Part shown: positions 52,587-64,000 of the stretch, piece after piece
Numbering within the stretch: position 1 is the stretch's first letter
Layout of the letters: each line of letters starts with the position of its first letter
NCBI GenBank assembly: GCA_028641055.1
Contig: CM054061.1
Span: 56,186,993-56,250,992, forward strand
DNA length: 64,000 nucleotides
From: Alopecurus myosuroides
Taxonomy: Eukaryota; Streptophyta; Magnoliopsida; Poales; Poaceae
Direction of reading: 5' to 3'
Made by a program: the position numbers and the translations under genes
The notes under the pieces: generated by a model
The model's database searches: none
The model's input: the letters and a program-made list of their open reading frames with translations, nothing else
Told to the model about the DNA's origin: nothing

Positions 52587-53950
52587 TGTTGGAGATATGT
52601 CCTGGAGGTAATAATAATTATTTTTCTCTCTAAGTTCATTATTAAGTTTATACCATCATGCTAACTACTATAGTATTTGAAAAATGAGTTAAAAAATCCT
52701 TTTTGCATGTGTGAAGATTTAAAAAAACAAGTGTTAGTAATATTTTCTCTAATATTAGTTTGTGTGTTGTGAGATGATCATGTTTTCATGATCATGGACT
52801 TTGATAAGTCTAGCAACCATAAGGATTTATTGTTACAGTAACAGTACTGCCGAACCCACCCAAGTATATGATCTTGCTAAGAGACTGATAATTGTAATGA
52901 TTTAGAAAAGTTATTATGAAGCTTCAATTGACCAGGATTCGTATGCTATGAGAATATCTAGTGAATACATATTCGACAATTATAGTTTGGACGTCTTCAA
53001 CCATCTACCATAATAGGAGATTGTAATGTTGCCATCTCGATATGACCTAGAGTGTGTGATGGAACTGACATGGTTCAATAATATTACTTAACTCCTCCAG
53101 ATAATGGATAAATACATCCTCTGGGCCCTCTCAGTATCACCTGTATCAACCAATCATCTGGCCAAATACAATGTGATTTATCACAAGGATATTAAGGATA
53201 TGTAAGAGAAAAGAGAACATTATCGGTACGAGTTTATATGTGTTATGATCAATGAATTTGATAATACTAGAGCACATTGTATCACCTCATGATATCGTTG
53301 GTATCCATCATGGGTGTCCAGGGCTCTACTGTTGGTTATATTTTGGTAAGTTCTCGTACATGATTGTGTGTTGCCAAACCTTTACGGGTTCCACGCTTAA
53401 ATTGTTTCAACATTTGATTGAGATTGTTAATGGTATTCTAAGTGGTTTTGAGAAAGGTCGGAGTCAATCCGATGTCACATGAACAATTCCGGAGTCATTC
53501 AAAGGTGTTCTAGTGAAGTTATTATGAGAGAGAAATAATGCGGGGAGAGGACAGAATTATTTCAGAGCGATATGAAGGACATGAAATGCCCCGGGATGTT
53601 AGAAATATATTTTTGATATCATTAGATAAGTTCGATGATTTTATCTATATGGGTCACAAGATTTCGTAAGAGTTCCAGAGAAAAACCCGAGAAGGGGGAG
53701 CACTGGAGGGGGCAGAATGGCCCCAGGGAAGCACCCAAGTATTGGGTGGTTGACATGTGGACCCAAGGGACACACTTGAGTCGCAGCGCCTCCCCGGAAA
53801 TATTACTATTTTATATATTTGGAGATGAAATAAAAGGCCAAAAATTAAAGAAAAAAAGGAAATAAAGAAGTGGGAAGGGAAATGACTCCCAATTGGGAGT
53901 CTAATCCTATTTGGGCAAGGGGAGGGTGCTCCCAGCCCTAGGGAAGCCCC
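52587..53950 (+). mobile_element. Degenerate LTR-retrotransposon remnant
   Basis: Begins tgttggagatatgtcctggagg, like the TGTTGGAAATATGCCCTAGAGG start of BARE/Angela-type LTRs. Later blocks (aacctttacgggttccacgc, cggagtcaatccgatgtcac) resemble Triticeae LTR sequence. No coding sequence or second LTR was identified. Confidence 0.45.
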
Positions 53951-54976
53951 CTGATACCTACAAGTGCACAACTTCGTTAAAGCACAATTTCGTGGAAGTA
54001 TAATCTCCCAATTTATATCTCTCCCACAAAGATTAATATTGGTTGGCTCTACCAGACCCGCATCTACGCTCTCAAGCATTGTCGCTCACACCCAAATGGT
54101 AGTTGGAAATATACTACTCTATAAGTTTATATGGGAAACAATTGTATGAGAGGTTTGTAATAACTAGTACACAAGTAAAGAATAAAAGTAAACAAAACAA
54201 AGTAAACAATACTGAAGGTAAAAAAAAGATTGTAATTATAGATTGAATAGAGTAAACATGGTGTCTAGGCATTCGGTCTCACTAGTACTAGAGAGAAACT
54301 AAATATCACGTACTTTTTAGATAAATAAATGATCTTCCGATATTACTGGGATATCACATGTAGTGTGCCACATATAACCCTTGCTATCACACGGAGGATG
54401 TTATCACACACCAGGAAAGAATCACATGAACTCATATATCTCCCGTGTGCATGTGTCACACAGAGAAAGGACAAAGTACTAAATTCCACAAAGTCTAACA
54501 TTGCGTACTAGATCATACCTCAACCTAGAACCGAATAATTACTCACACACAGATAGACAATAGCACAAATATTTATTCATGTATAACATCATGTTCAATC
54601 TTACAAATACAAAACAAGAGGGAACAATTTGGAGACGTTGATGGAGATGATGGTGATGGCATTCTATGACGATAGTGGCGGCTTCTCGTCTCCTCCTCTT
54701 GCTTGTATGTCTTGGTGCTGTTGGAGACGAATCCTTGGTGGGGGAGATGGTGCTGAGATGCAGCTTTCTAGCAGAGGTTCCATGTGATAAGGAAGTTTAT
54801 CCTAGATGGATACATGAAGATTTGCAAAATATATACAAATCTGAACATAGCCGATCCGTTGATAAAAGTCATTCCACAGAGTAGGGTTGAGAGACACCAA
54901 GATGTAATAGGTGTTAGAATATTTCCATATGTAAACTAGATATAATTGTACTCTAGTGCTAGTGGATGACTGAACG
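53951..54976. other. No assignable feature
   Basis: AT-rich, probably old transposon sequence; short frames only. Confidence 0.4.
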
Positions 54977-55170
54977 AGATATGTCCTAGAGGCAATTAAT
55001 AAAGACTTTATTTTTCATATCTCAAGTTGTTCAGAATATGTTTTATGTCATGATATAACTGTATTAAGCGGAAACGTTAATACAGTATGATATGAAACTA
55101 AAACATGTCCCTAGTGAGTCTCTATTTAACTAGACCATTGGGCAACAAATGATCAAGGTTTCCTGATCAT
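54977..55170 (+). mobile_element. BARE/Angela-like LTR fragment
   Basis: gatatgtcctagaggcaatt, attaagcggaaacgttaatac, acatgtccctagtgagtctc and ttcctgatcatgg follow the order of the first 200 bp of Copia BARE/Angela LTRs, strongly diverged. Confidence 0.55.
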
Positions 55171-55559
55171 GGGAATTTGCTGGGTTGCGTAACGAGAATT
55201 TTTTTTTGCCAAACTACTACGCAACCACTAAGATCTTGCTATGCATATACAAGTGAATATAAACTCCAAGATCTAGTTTTGACATTGTGTAACGAACACC
55301 GTTGAAGCGGAAGAGGTGTCGATGACGATGTCGATGAAGCCTGTAGAAGATCCTCATGCACAATCCTGTGGGTGAGGATGTTGACGACTCTCTGTATCCA
55401 GCACTGTGATCCAGCTAACTTAGGGTCTCACGTGTTACCCCTATGAGAGTATGCACACATACGTCAGGGAAAATTCTGCGGCGCTTCGCCTTCCATGACT
55501 TAGCATTGCAGGTGTATAAAAAGGCGCGGGGCTCTCAACACACGAGACAGAGAGAGAGA
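55171..55559. other. LTR-like DNA with TATA-like tataaaaaggcg
   Basis: gtgtataaaaaggcgcgggg at about 55511 looks like an LTR core promoter. No coding sequence nearby. Confidence 0.3.
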
Positions 55560-55594
55560 AAGTAATTATAAGCTAGGTATAATTGGGAGAGGAT

Positions 55595-55880
55595 CGCCTC
55601 AGCTTAATTAGAATATGCTCTAATTCTATTAGAGGAAGCTCTAATCTAATTAAAGGAGACTCTAATCCTGCTTAGAAGATCTCTAAACCAATTAGAGGAG
55701 CTCTAATTAGATTGCTCTAATTAGTCTTTCTAATTACTAGAGAGATTCTAATCCTATTAGGAGTGCTTTAATTAGAGCCTCTAATTAGTTCTTCTAATCA
55801 TTAGAGATATCTCTAATCAATTAGAAGTGCTCTAATTAGAAGCTCCAATTAGTCATCTAATTCTTCTAGAGAAAGAGAGA
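55595..55880. repeat. Block of TCTAATTAGA-type palindromic repeats
   Basis: Roughly 20 occurrences of ctaatt, attaga or full ctctaattaga within 285 bp. Many are short palindromes, arranged irregularly with gagctctaatt and agagattctaat variants. Confidence 0.85.
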
Positions 55881-56589
55881 GGCTAAAATGCTCAATTGTT
55901 ATGTCTACAAATATGAGGAGGGGTGGAGATTATATAGTTGGACAGGAAGGGAACCTGCCATAGGAGAGGGGGGGGGGGGTCGGTTCCCCCTCCTAGGCTT
56001 GGCCGCACAACATCTCCTAGGAGGCTTCGGATTTTACTCCAAGTAGAGTCCAATCCCACCTCCTTATATTTTTTTTTAATGTTTCCTTATTATTTTATCT
56101 CTCATTTATTTCTTAAATAAATTCAAGAAAAATGTTGTGGAAACCTTGTGCACTCTGCGAGACCATGGGCCCCACCCGACATCCCGTAAAATTAGGTTTT
56201 GCCTCCGAGGGGAAATCTTCCCTCCTCCAACACTGCTTCCATATAAGGAAAGTCCCTCGGAACACTTCCTGAACACCATTACCCCTAAACATAAAATCAT
56301 AGATATTATCTAATGATGCCAAAAAAAAAATTCCAACATCTCGGGATATCTCATACCCCCTGCATTTGCTCCGTAAAGCATGCAGCCTTTATTTTCTCTT
56401 TCATAATGACTGCGGAATAAATTCCGGTAGTAACAAAAACTGCTTCTATAACTCCGGGACATCTCATGCCCTCGTTATAAATTCTCTCTGATATATAAGA
56501 TACATCTATCACGCAGAATAATATTCTGGTGATACTTCTAGTTGATCTGGACCTACCAATATACATGAAAAAAAGCCAAACTTAAGTGT
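55881..56589. other. Degenerate LTR-like DNA with G run
   Basis: Contains a G run at about 55967-55980 and gggccccacccgac-type blocks seen in Triticeae LTRs. Not assignable to a family. Confidence 0.3.
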
Positions 56590-57250
56590 GGTTTCCTTAC
56601 AGGTTTGATAGCGTGTTGACATGAAACTGGAAACTCTCTCTTTTTTCAATAATTAATAGTGGGTTCGTGGACACCCATATTGACTTCCACATACTATGCG
56701 TATTAACTGCTGAACCTGTTGGTTATTATACAAATCTCCATTACTCACGATACCGAACTTACCCGAGACCATTTATTCTGATATTGCCCGTGAAACAATC
56801 TTTGGTTCACTAATCCTTTTTCTTGTCTCATTATCCAGTAAGTTTCCTCTTTCTCGTTACTGTATTATGATATCCCACATGATGTATCATCATGATCCAT
56901 TGTCTGCAGAACTTATGGATATCAAGAATACCGAATGGGACCAGATATGTATCTCTGTTTTTACGCAAGAGTAATTCCCTACTTAGAACATCGAGATAAC
57001 ATGCTCCTCTAGAATTATCCAGTAACTACCTTTATGTTCACCCAGTTTACGGTGTAACCCTTGATAGCACCAAAGTAAAACCTCCAAAATATATTATCAA
57101 GATAACTTCATGGTCAAAGGATGCATTGTGAAATAACTATGCCGTGATATGAGTCTAAGGACAAAGATGTCTTAGTGGAATCCCTTAGCACATCAATCTA
57201 CTTAGGGCATACCCAACCATATTGTTCCCTTCCAACAACTGTGTTGGTTC
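56590..57250 (-). mobile_element. Copia LTR-like remnant, minus strand
   Basis: ccttatgttcacccagtttacggtgtaac near 57030 is the reverse complement of the gttac..aactgggtgactataaagg-type block of BARE/Angela LTRs. gatatcaagaataccgaatggg fits the same family. Strongly decayed; limits approximate. Confidence 0.4.
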
Positions 57251-58539
57251 TCGAGGGTATAAGACATCTCCAAAGGAGCATAATCCCTCCTCTTTTTTCT
57301 CCCAAGCAGCATCATCATCAACTGCTTCTCTTTATGGATCTATAAGCTTGACTGGTTGTGGAGTGTCCATAACCTAGTCTACCTTAGCACAAACAAAGGC
57401 CAAATCCACCTTCATCCTCGATTCACTATAGTTATCACTTGTGAGGGATGGAACCTCCTTGATGCAGCTCATCTAGTAGTACCCTCCTGAAAACCAGAAT
57501 GAAATGAGAACATAACAACAATTGCATGTAATAATCCAAAGTTGGTCAAAATTAAATATGCAATTGTCTATGCAATTAAAACTATATCACCGTTGGACAG
57601 AAAATAGCAATAAATGCACATCGATAACAATAATAATAAATCATGATTATGTTATTAACAATGTTGGTCATATAATAAAAATAAACCACAATTTTTACTT
57701 TGACATGCTCATAAGAATTTTAATTCGCACTTTAATCATATTTTCTTTTAAAAGAGCACTTTTATTAATTTACAGCGGAAAACATGAATAAAATTCATGA
57801 ACTATATTCCTTTTAGAAGTATTTCTTTTACTTTTATATCCCCTAAACAAAATTTTGTTGGAAAAATATGAACATGAAAAAACTAGATCAAATTTGACCA
57901 AAAAATGGACAAAAAACTATTAATTCCGATTCTGAAAAATAAAACAGAAAAAGGAAAAACAAAAAACAGCCATGGTCTGTCTTTCGTCTATGTGCCTGCG
58001 CGACACAACGGTGTGTGTCACCCGCGCGGTCACTATATATCGCTCTTAGCAAGACGATACAAGGACTCACCCACATATGACATGCAAACGGGCCGACCCA
58101 TTAATCTATTCATAATAATAGAAAAAAGAAGAGAAAGGGTTGGGAAGGGGGATCAAACCTGCAACCTTTATCTTCGGAGGGTCGAAGCCAACCATTGGGC
58201 CACGACAAATGATCGTGTTTAGGTTCACTTTTTTACCTTTATATTGTCTTATTTTCACATTTTTTGATTTCTTTATTTTATGTTCTCTTTTTTCTGTTTT
58301 ATTATTTGTTTTCAGTTTTATTTTCCTTTTATTATAATTCGTTTTGAAATTTGTTCTAATTTAAAAAATATTCAAATAAAAAAGGCCAGATTTTAAATAT
58401 GTTCACACTTAAATCTGTTTAAATTTGAGAACCGTTCAAAATGAAAAAAATCGTTCAAATTTAAAAAAGTTCACACTTAAAATCTGTTAAAAAAATGAGA
58501 ATTGTTCAAAATAAAAAAAAGCGTTTAGATTCGGCATTT
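57251..58539. other. AT-rich DNA with a tRNA-like motif
   Basis: No gene seen. Bases 58148-58205 (gatcaaacctgcaacc ... gaagccaaccattgggccacg) resemble a decayed tRNA or SINE sequence on the minus strand. Confidence 0.3.
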
Positions 58540-59010
58540 TCTGTTCACCGGTATTTTCTGTTCGCGGGCAAATTTCAAGTTGTCATTCTCGGCTATTATT
58601 TGTTGATTCACATATATTTTTTTTTCAATATTATTTTTGGTTCAGCGTTATTTTAAACTCACTTGTATTTTTGGTTCGCTATTATTTTTGGTTCACCGAT
58701 ATTTTCTATTTATCGGCTCTTTTGTGTTTACTATTATTTTTGGGTTCACATACAATTTTAGTTAAATATTATTTTTTGTTCATCGACAATTTATGTTCAC
58801 CTACATTTTCTGTTCATCGCCCTTTTCGGTTCACTATAACTTTTTGGTTCACATGCATTTTTTAGTTCACTATTATTTTTGGACCATGTGTGTATTCTGT
58901 TCACCGGCATTTTTGGGTTACCGTTACTTTTGGTTCACCCGACTTTTAGTTACTTTTCGTCTTTGTTAATTTCATTTTTTGGTTCACTGTTGTTACAATT
59001 CACCCAATTA
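58540..59010 (+). repeat. Degenerate minisatellite of ggttcac..tattttt units
   Basis: Some twenty irregular copies of a 16-22 bp unit built on TTCAC(C/T)NNTATTTTTNG. T-rich on this strand. Confidence 0.75.
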
Positions 59011-59769
59011 GTTCAGACGAATTTTTCTTGTTCAAAATTTTCTTCTCCTCATATGCCTCCATGTTTAGATCTTGAGCTGCCTATCATGATCGAGATTGAT
59101 CTTATGTAATTCTATATGCTGTGTTTGCTGGGATCCGATGAATATTGAACTTATGCCGTGTTGATTATAGTATTTATTGCATATATTTCTTTCTGATCTT
59201 GCATGCTTTCCATTGCTAGTGATTGCTCTGGCCAAGTAGTTGCTAGTGACTCCAAGAGGGAGTATTTATGCTTGATAGTGGGTTCATGCCTCCTTGTTGC
59301 CTTGCTCGAGTGACAGAAACGTGAAGGAGGAGGATGTGTTGTTGCCATTAGGGAGAAAACAACGGTGAGAGTACCCGCGTGTATAATCATTGCTTAGATT
59401 ACACACTTTGTTTAATGTAATTATTTGTTGTTTGCAACTTAATACCTAAGGGGGGTCAGATGATAACCTGAGGGTGGATTATTAGTCATAGATGCAGATG
59501 GATGTCGGTCTATGTATCTTGTCCTAATGCCCACACTAAATATCATAGTAATCATCATGTTATAATGTGCACTATGGTGCAACCTTTATTTGTCAATTTC
59601 ACAGCTGTAATTTGTTCACCCAGCATGTTATCTTTTCTGGAGAGACACCACTAGTGAACCTATGAACCCTGGTCCATTTTCCACACTGTTAAACAAACTA
59701 CAACAATTTCCTGTTCTCTCTACTTTCTGCAAGCATTCAACTATTTCCACACTATACGTCTAATCTTTG
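59011..59769. other. No assignable feature
   Basis: Probable interior of an LTR; no coding sequence recognised. Confidence 0.35.
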
Positions 59770-60028
59770 TTTTCAGCAAGACCGGTGAGATTGACAACCT
59801 CACTGTACCGTTGGGGCAACGTATTTTGGTTGTGTTGTGTGCAGGTTCCACGTTGTTGCTGACACCGGTGAAGCGCCAGCGCCACCATCAGTGGCATCAA
59901 CCTTCCGAAGATTCTCCTTCTCCTATTAGATTGATAACCCTGGTTCTTAACTAAGGGGAAAACTCCTACCGCTGTACTCATCACACCCTCCTCTTGGGGT
60001 ATCCCAACGCTAGCATCAAGAATTTTTC

Positions 60029-60044
60029 TGGCGCCGTTGCCGGG
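60029..60044 (+). other. Primer binding site (tRNA-Asp type)
   Basis: TGGCGCCGTTGCCGGG, about 10 bp after the presumed LTR end, matches the 3' end of plant tRNA-Asp with one mismatch and is usual for Athila elements. Confidence 0.8.
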
Positions 60045-60206
60045 TAGAAGGAATTCTTCTGGCAAGGGGAGTCTCTCACTCTCATCCTCTTTATTTTGTT
60101 TAGTGTCTTGTTTTTATTTTTGTCTTGTTTTATTCTCTATATTGAAAACACAAAAAAATAGTTTACTTTTTAGCTGTTATTTATTTACTTGCTATTATTC
60201 TGCTAA

Positions 60207-62286
60207 ATGAGTTCCTCTGAGAATACTAAGTTGTGTGACTTCACTAGCACAAACAACAATGATTTTATTTGCACACCTATTGCTCCACCTGCTCCTACTG
60301 CTGCTTTCTATGAGATTAAACCTGCTTTATTAAATCTTGTGATGAAAGAGCAATTTTCTAGTATTAGTACTGATGATGCTGCTGCCCACCTTAATAATTT
60401 TGTTGAACTATGTGATATGCAAAAATATAAAGATGTGGATGGAGATATTATTAAACTAAAATTATTTCCTTTCTCTTTGAGAGGAAGAGCTAAAGAATGG
60501 TTGCTATCTTTGCCTAGAAATAGTATTGATTCATGGACTAAGTGTAAAGATGCGTTCATTGGAAAATATTATCCTCCTGCTAAGATTATATCCCTAAGAA
60601 GTGACATAATGAATATTAAACAATTTGATAATGAACATGTTGCTAAAGCTTGGGAAAGAATGAAAACTATGGTGAAGAATTGTCCCACTCATGGACTGAC
60701 TACTTGGATGATTATACAAACTTTTTATGCAGGGCTGAATTTTTCCTCAAGGAACCTATTGGATTCAGCTGCTGGAGGTACCTTTATGTCCATCACTTTG
60801 GGCAATGCAACAAAGTTTCTTGATGATATGATGATAAATTATTCATAGTGGCACACTAAGAGAGCTCCACAAGGTAAGAAGGTAAATTCTGTTGAGGAAA
60901 CCTCCTCTTTGAGTGAAAGGCTTGATGCTATTATGTCTATGCTTGTTAATGGTAAAGCTCAAGTTGATAAAAATAATGTTCCTTTAGCCTCTTTGGTTGC
61001 TCAAGAAGAACATGTTGATGTAAACTTTATTATAATTTTAACAACAATGCTTATAAAAATAATTTTGGTGGAAACAACTATAAGCCTTATCCTCCTAATA
61101 ATGGTTATGGTAATTCTTATGGAAACTCCTACAATAATAATAAAAGCTCTACCTCTGATCTTGAAAACATGCTTAAAGAATTTATTAGCACACAAACTGC
61201 TTTTAATAAATCTATTGAGGAAAAGCTTGGTAAAATAGATGTTCTTGCCTCTAAAGTAGATAGCCTTGCTATTAATGTTGATTTTCTAAAACTGAAAGTT
61301 TTTCCAGAAGATGTTAAACAAAATAAAACTTTTAATTACATGCAAGTTCAAATAGATAATAATGTTAGATTGATGGCTGAATTACGTGCTAGGTGGGAAA
61401 GAGAAGATGAATTGGCTAAAAAGAATAATATTGCTAGAGTTTGTACTATCACAACTACTAGTAAAACTGAAGCTCCAAGTGTTAGTAAACCTCCTACTAT
61501 CAATGGTAAAGTAGTTGGTGTTGATAAAGTCTCTACTCCTTTGGTGAAACGTGCTAAATTGCCTCAAATTGCTGAAACTGCTTCTAATAAAAGTGTTGAA
61601 ATTTTTAGAGATGTAGCAGATAATGGTTCTATTACCTTTGATGATAATAACTTTGATTTTTATGATTGTAATATCTCTTAATTTATTATGTTTCTACAAA
61701 CTCTTGCTAGAAGTCCCAATGCTAGTGCCATGAATATGGCCTTTACTAAACATATTACTAATGCTCTCATGAATGTTAGGGAAGAAAAGTTGAAACTTGA
61801 GACATCTATCCCTAGAAAATTAGATGATGGTTGGGAGCCTATCATTAAGATAAAAGTAAATGATTTTGATTGCAATGCTTTGTGTGATCTTGGTGCTAGC
61901 ATCTCTGTTATGCCTAAAAAACTCTATGATATTCTTGATTTACCACCACTAGAACACTGTTATTTGGATGTTCATCTTGCTGATAATGCTAAGAAGAAAC
62001 CTCTTGGTAGAATTGATGATGTTCTCATTATGGTTAATAATAACCTTGCCCCTTTTTATTTGTTGTTATGAATATTGAACGCAATTCTTCTTGTCCTATT
62101 GTTTTGGGAAGACCTTTTCTTAGAACTGTTGGTGTTGTTATTGACATGAAAGAGGAGAGTATTAAATATCAACTTCCCCTCAAGAAAGGTTTGGAACACT
62201 TTCCTAGAAATATTATGAAGCTACCCTTTGACTCTATTATTAGAGCAAAATATGATGTTGATGCTTCTTCACTTGAAAATACTTGA
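60207..62286 (+). pseudogene. Athila-type gag-protease region, multiply broken
   Basis: ATG 60207 begins a gag domain (LNNFVELCDMQKYKDVDGD, LFPFSLRGRAKEWLLSLP, WTKCKDAFIGKYYPPAK, typical Retrotrans_gag). It is stopped by TAG at 60846-60848. The same frame continues to the EEHVDVNF motif, where a frameshift (about 61030) occurs. Frame 2 carries a helical region and is stopped by TAA at 61679-61681. The protease-like part follows (DFDCNALCDLGASISVMPKKLY, with DLGA for the usual D-S/T-G-A). A last frameshift near 62065 leads to CPIVLGRPFLRTVGVVIDMK. At least four lesions make it non-functional. Confidence 0.85.
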
Positions 62287-64000
62287 GTTGCCCTTTTATG
62301 CCTAGCTGAAAGGCGTTATAGAAAAGCGCTACCGGGAGACAATTCGTTTTATTTCTATATTTTTATTCTGTTTTTCTTTGTTTTCTTTGGTGTGCTTTGC
62401 ACCTGGGTGTTGTCTATTTCCTTAGCAACCTCTCTATATATTTTCTTTTGTGTTTTTGTTGAGCCAAGTAAAGCCTCTAGTGGAAAGCTGACACTATATT
62501 TCGGATTTCTGCGCAGATAACAGATTTCTGCTGTCCACTTTTAATTCTGTTAAAACTCATAGAAAATTCAAAATGAACTGAGATATTTGTTCTTAATCCT
62601 GAGTTATATACTCAACTTTTCTTAGTTGACACCTTTTTTATTTGAGCAACAAAAGATTTTCAGAAAAATCGATCTCTGCCTGTTGTTCTGTTTTGACAGA
62701 TTTCTGCCATTTATCGCATTTGCATCTTAATCTCTTTCTTTTGGCGTTCTTTTGAGAAAAAGAGTTTTAAAAGAAGTGGTGACAGTAATGTGTTTTGATT
62801 GCTAGTCTTGTGTTGAAACTGAACTATGTGAGTTTATTATTTTGATTGCACTAACGTTGCTAATGAAGATTGTGAGATTTTTTATGTGAAGGAAGTTTTC
62901 AAGGGTTAGGAGAAGAGGATGATATGATGTTATCAAGAAGAGTGAAAAGTCTAAGATTGGGGATGCCCCGGTGGTACATCCCAGAAAATTCCAAGAAGAC
63001 TCAAGCGTCTAAGCTTGGGGATGCCCAAGGCATCCCCTTCTTCATCGACAAATTATGAGGTCACTTCTAGTGAAACTATATTTTTATTCATTCGCATCTT
63101 ATGTGCTTTACTTGGAGCATCTTTATTTTTGTTTTCAGTTTAATTTTGCTTTTGTTTTCAGTTTGTTTTTACTTTCATAATAAGCTTTGTTGGACCCCAA
63201 CATTCTTTTATTGGAGAGTGACACACTCCGCTTTTTCATGAGAATACGTTGTATTCTTAGTCTCTGTCTAGCTGCTGCATTTATTTAGCTCCTGTTTTGC
63301 ATGCATCTCTTATCAGAGCTGTTAGTTTTAGTAGTATCATTTGAGTAATCTCATGTTTGCTTGATGTATCATTAAGAGTATTTTTGTTAAATCATGTTTT
63401 GTATGGTGCTTGTTGGGAGAAAGAAAATTGCTGCTTGAAGTAGAATCTATAACAATACTAGTAGAAGCTTGTATAGACTGTGGCTAGAAATTTTTCATGC
63501 CATGCTAAATGTTATTTTAGTTTTAAATCCTTGTGGTTATTGAGTAGAATGACTAGCCTCAAATCTCTGAGAGTGTTTAATATGCATTGAAATATTCATG
63601 AGTTGTTCTTGTCATAGTAAAACATCAATATATGGTATTCTCTTTCGAATGTTTTATTTGGTTGCCTTGGCGCATGCTCACACCATGTTTATGACTACAA
63701 ACCAGTCACGGGTAGACTCCATGACCACTTAGTTTTTGAACTTGTGATACTGATTATGTTTTAATTAATGATGTTTATGTCTCTATGCATGATTATGGCT
63801 CTTATGCTCTCTTGATTTGTCGCTCCCAGTCTTTTGCTAGCCTCCACCTGTACTGAGTATGAGCTCTACTCGTGCATCCAAACTCCCTTAAACCAAAGTT
63901 TTTTCCATCGTGTCCACCATACCTGCTTTGTGTTCTTGTTTTTGCTCATGAGTACGTCAATAGAGAATCTTTATCTCACTTGTTGATTGGATTTCACACC

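Larger units (their letters stand above)
59770..64000 (+). mobile_element. Athila-lineage gypsy element, 5' part, running off the window
   Basis: Bases 59787-60018 (gattgacaacctcactgtacc, gtgtgtgcaggttccacg, cctcctcttggggtatccc) match the 3' end of Athila-type LTRs in Triticeae. The PBS TGGCGCCGTTGCCGGG lies at 60029, complementary to tRNA-Asp. A broken gag-protease region follows (60207-62286). A long non-coding stretch comes next, with gaaaggcgtta near 62309 and two copies of aagcttggggatgcc (62957 and 63013), typical of this group. No reverse transcriptase was seen before the window ends. The LTR start was not resolved. Confidence 0.75.

Overview
The window looks like intergenic DNA from a large grass genome, most likely Triticeae (wheat, Aegilops, barley or rye). 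The evidence is Stowaway-type MITEs with CTCCCTCCG ends, a Maximus/SIRE-type Copia element with LTRs of about 1.2 kb, an Athila-lineage gypsy element with a TGGCGCCG primer site, and a CACTA element with GTGGCGCA subterminal repeats. The species call is inference. I found one intact-looking host gene, an intronless MAPKKK-like kinase (6059-7405), and one broken host fragment similar to the rRNA methyltransferase Spb1/FtsJ3 (1-592). Nearly everything else is mobile DNA, much of it nested.

Layout. 1-5.1 kb: Spb1-like fragment, an old tandem duplication of its 3' flank, a 103-bp Stowaway and a LINE tail. 5.9-7.4 kb: kinase with a TATA box. 7.4-14.8 kb: TIR elements with TAA/TTA target duplications (PIF/Harbinger type), one carrying a Myb/SANT-like ORF1 and one a decayed minus-strand cargo gene, plus nested Stowaways and a 224-bp MITE. 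15.9-31.0 kb: probably one PIF-like element split by a 13.5-kb CACTA transposon (17091-30611, target duplication GCT). The CACTA carries a Tnp2 transposase with two in-frame stops, a decayed second gene ending in a Ulp1-like domain, a small RNase H1 hybrid-binding-domain protein with a C-terminal membrane helix, and a spliceable minus-strand gene fragment.

31.8-52.4 kb: a minus-strand LINE split by a 14.9-kb Copia element (35039-49971, target duplication GTTTC). The 3' LTR of that element is itself split by a 3.25-kb mariner-type TIR element (46585-49836) holding a piece of an HMG-CoA reductase gene. 52.6-59.8 kb: degenerate LTR remnants and AT-rich repeats. 60-64 kb: start of an Athila-type gypsy element with a broken gag-protease region.

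Most interesting signal. The Copia element appears to have a second, internal transcription unit. An array of CCGGAATATTCCGG-type palindromes followed by a TATA box, as in its LTR, recurs after pol. It is followed by an ATG, a 7-nt coding exon, a 526-nt intron holding a third array, and a roughly 475-codon extra ORF. That ORF is intact, whereas gag and pol are each interrupted.
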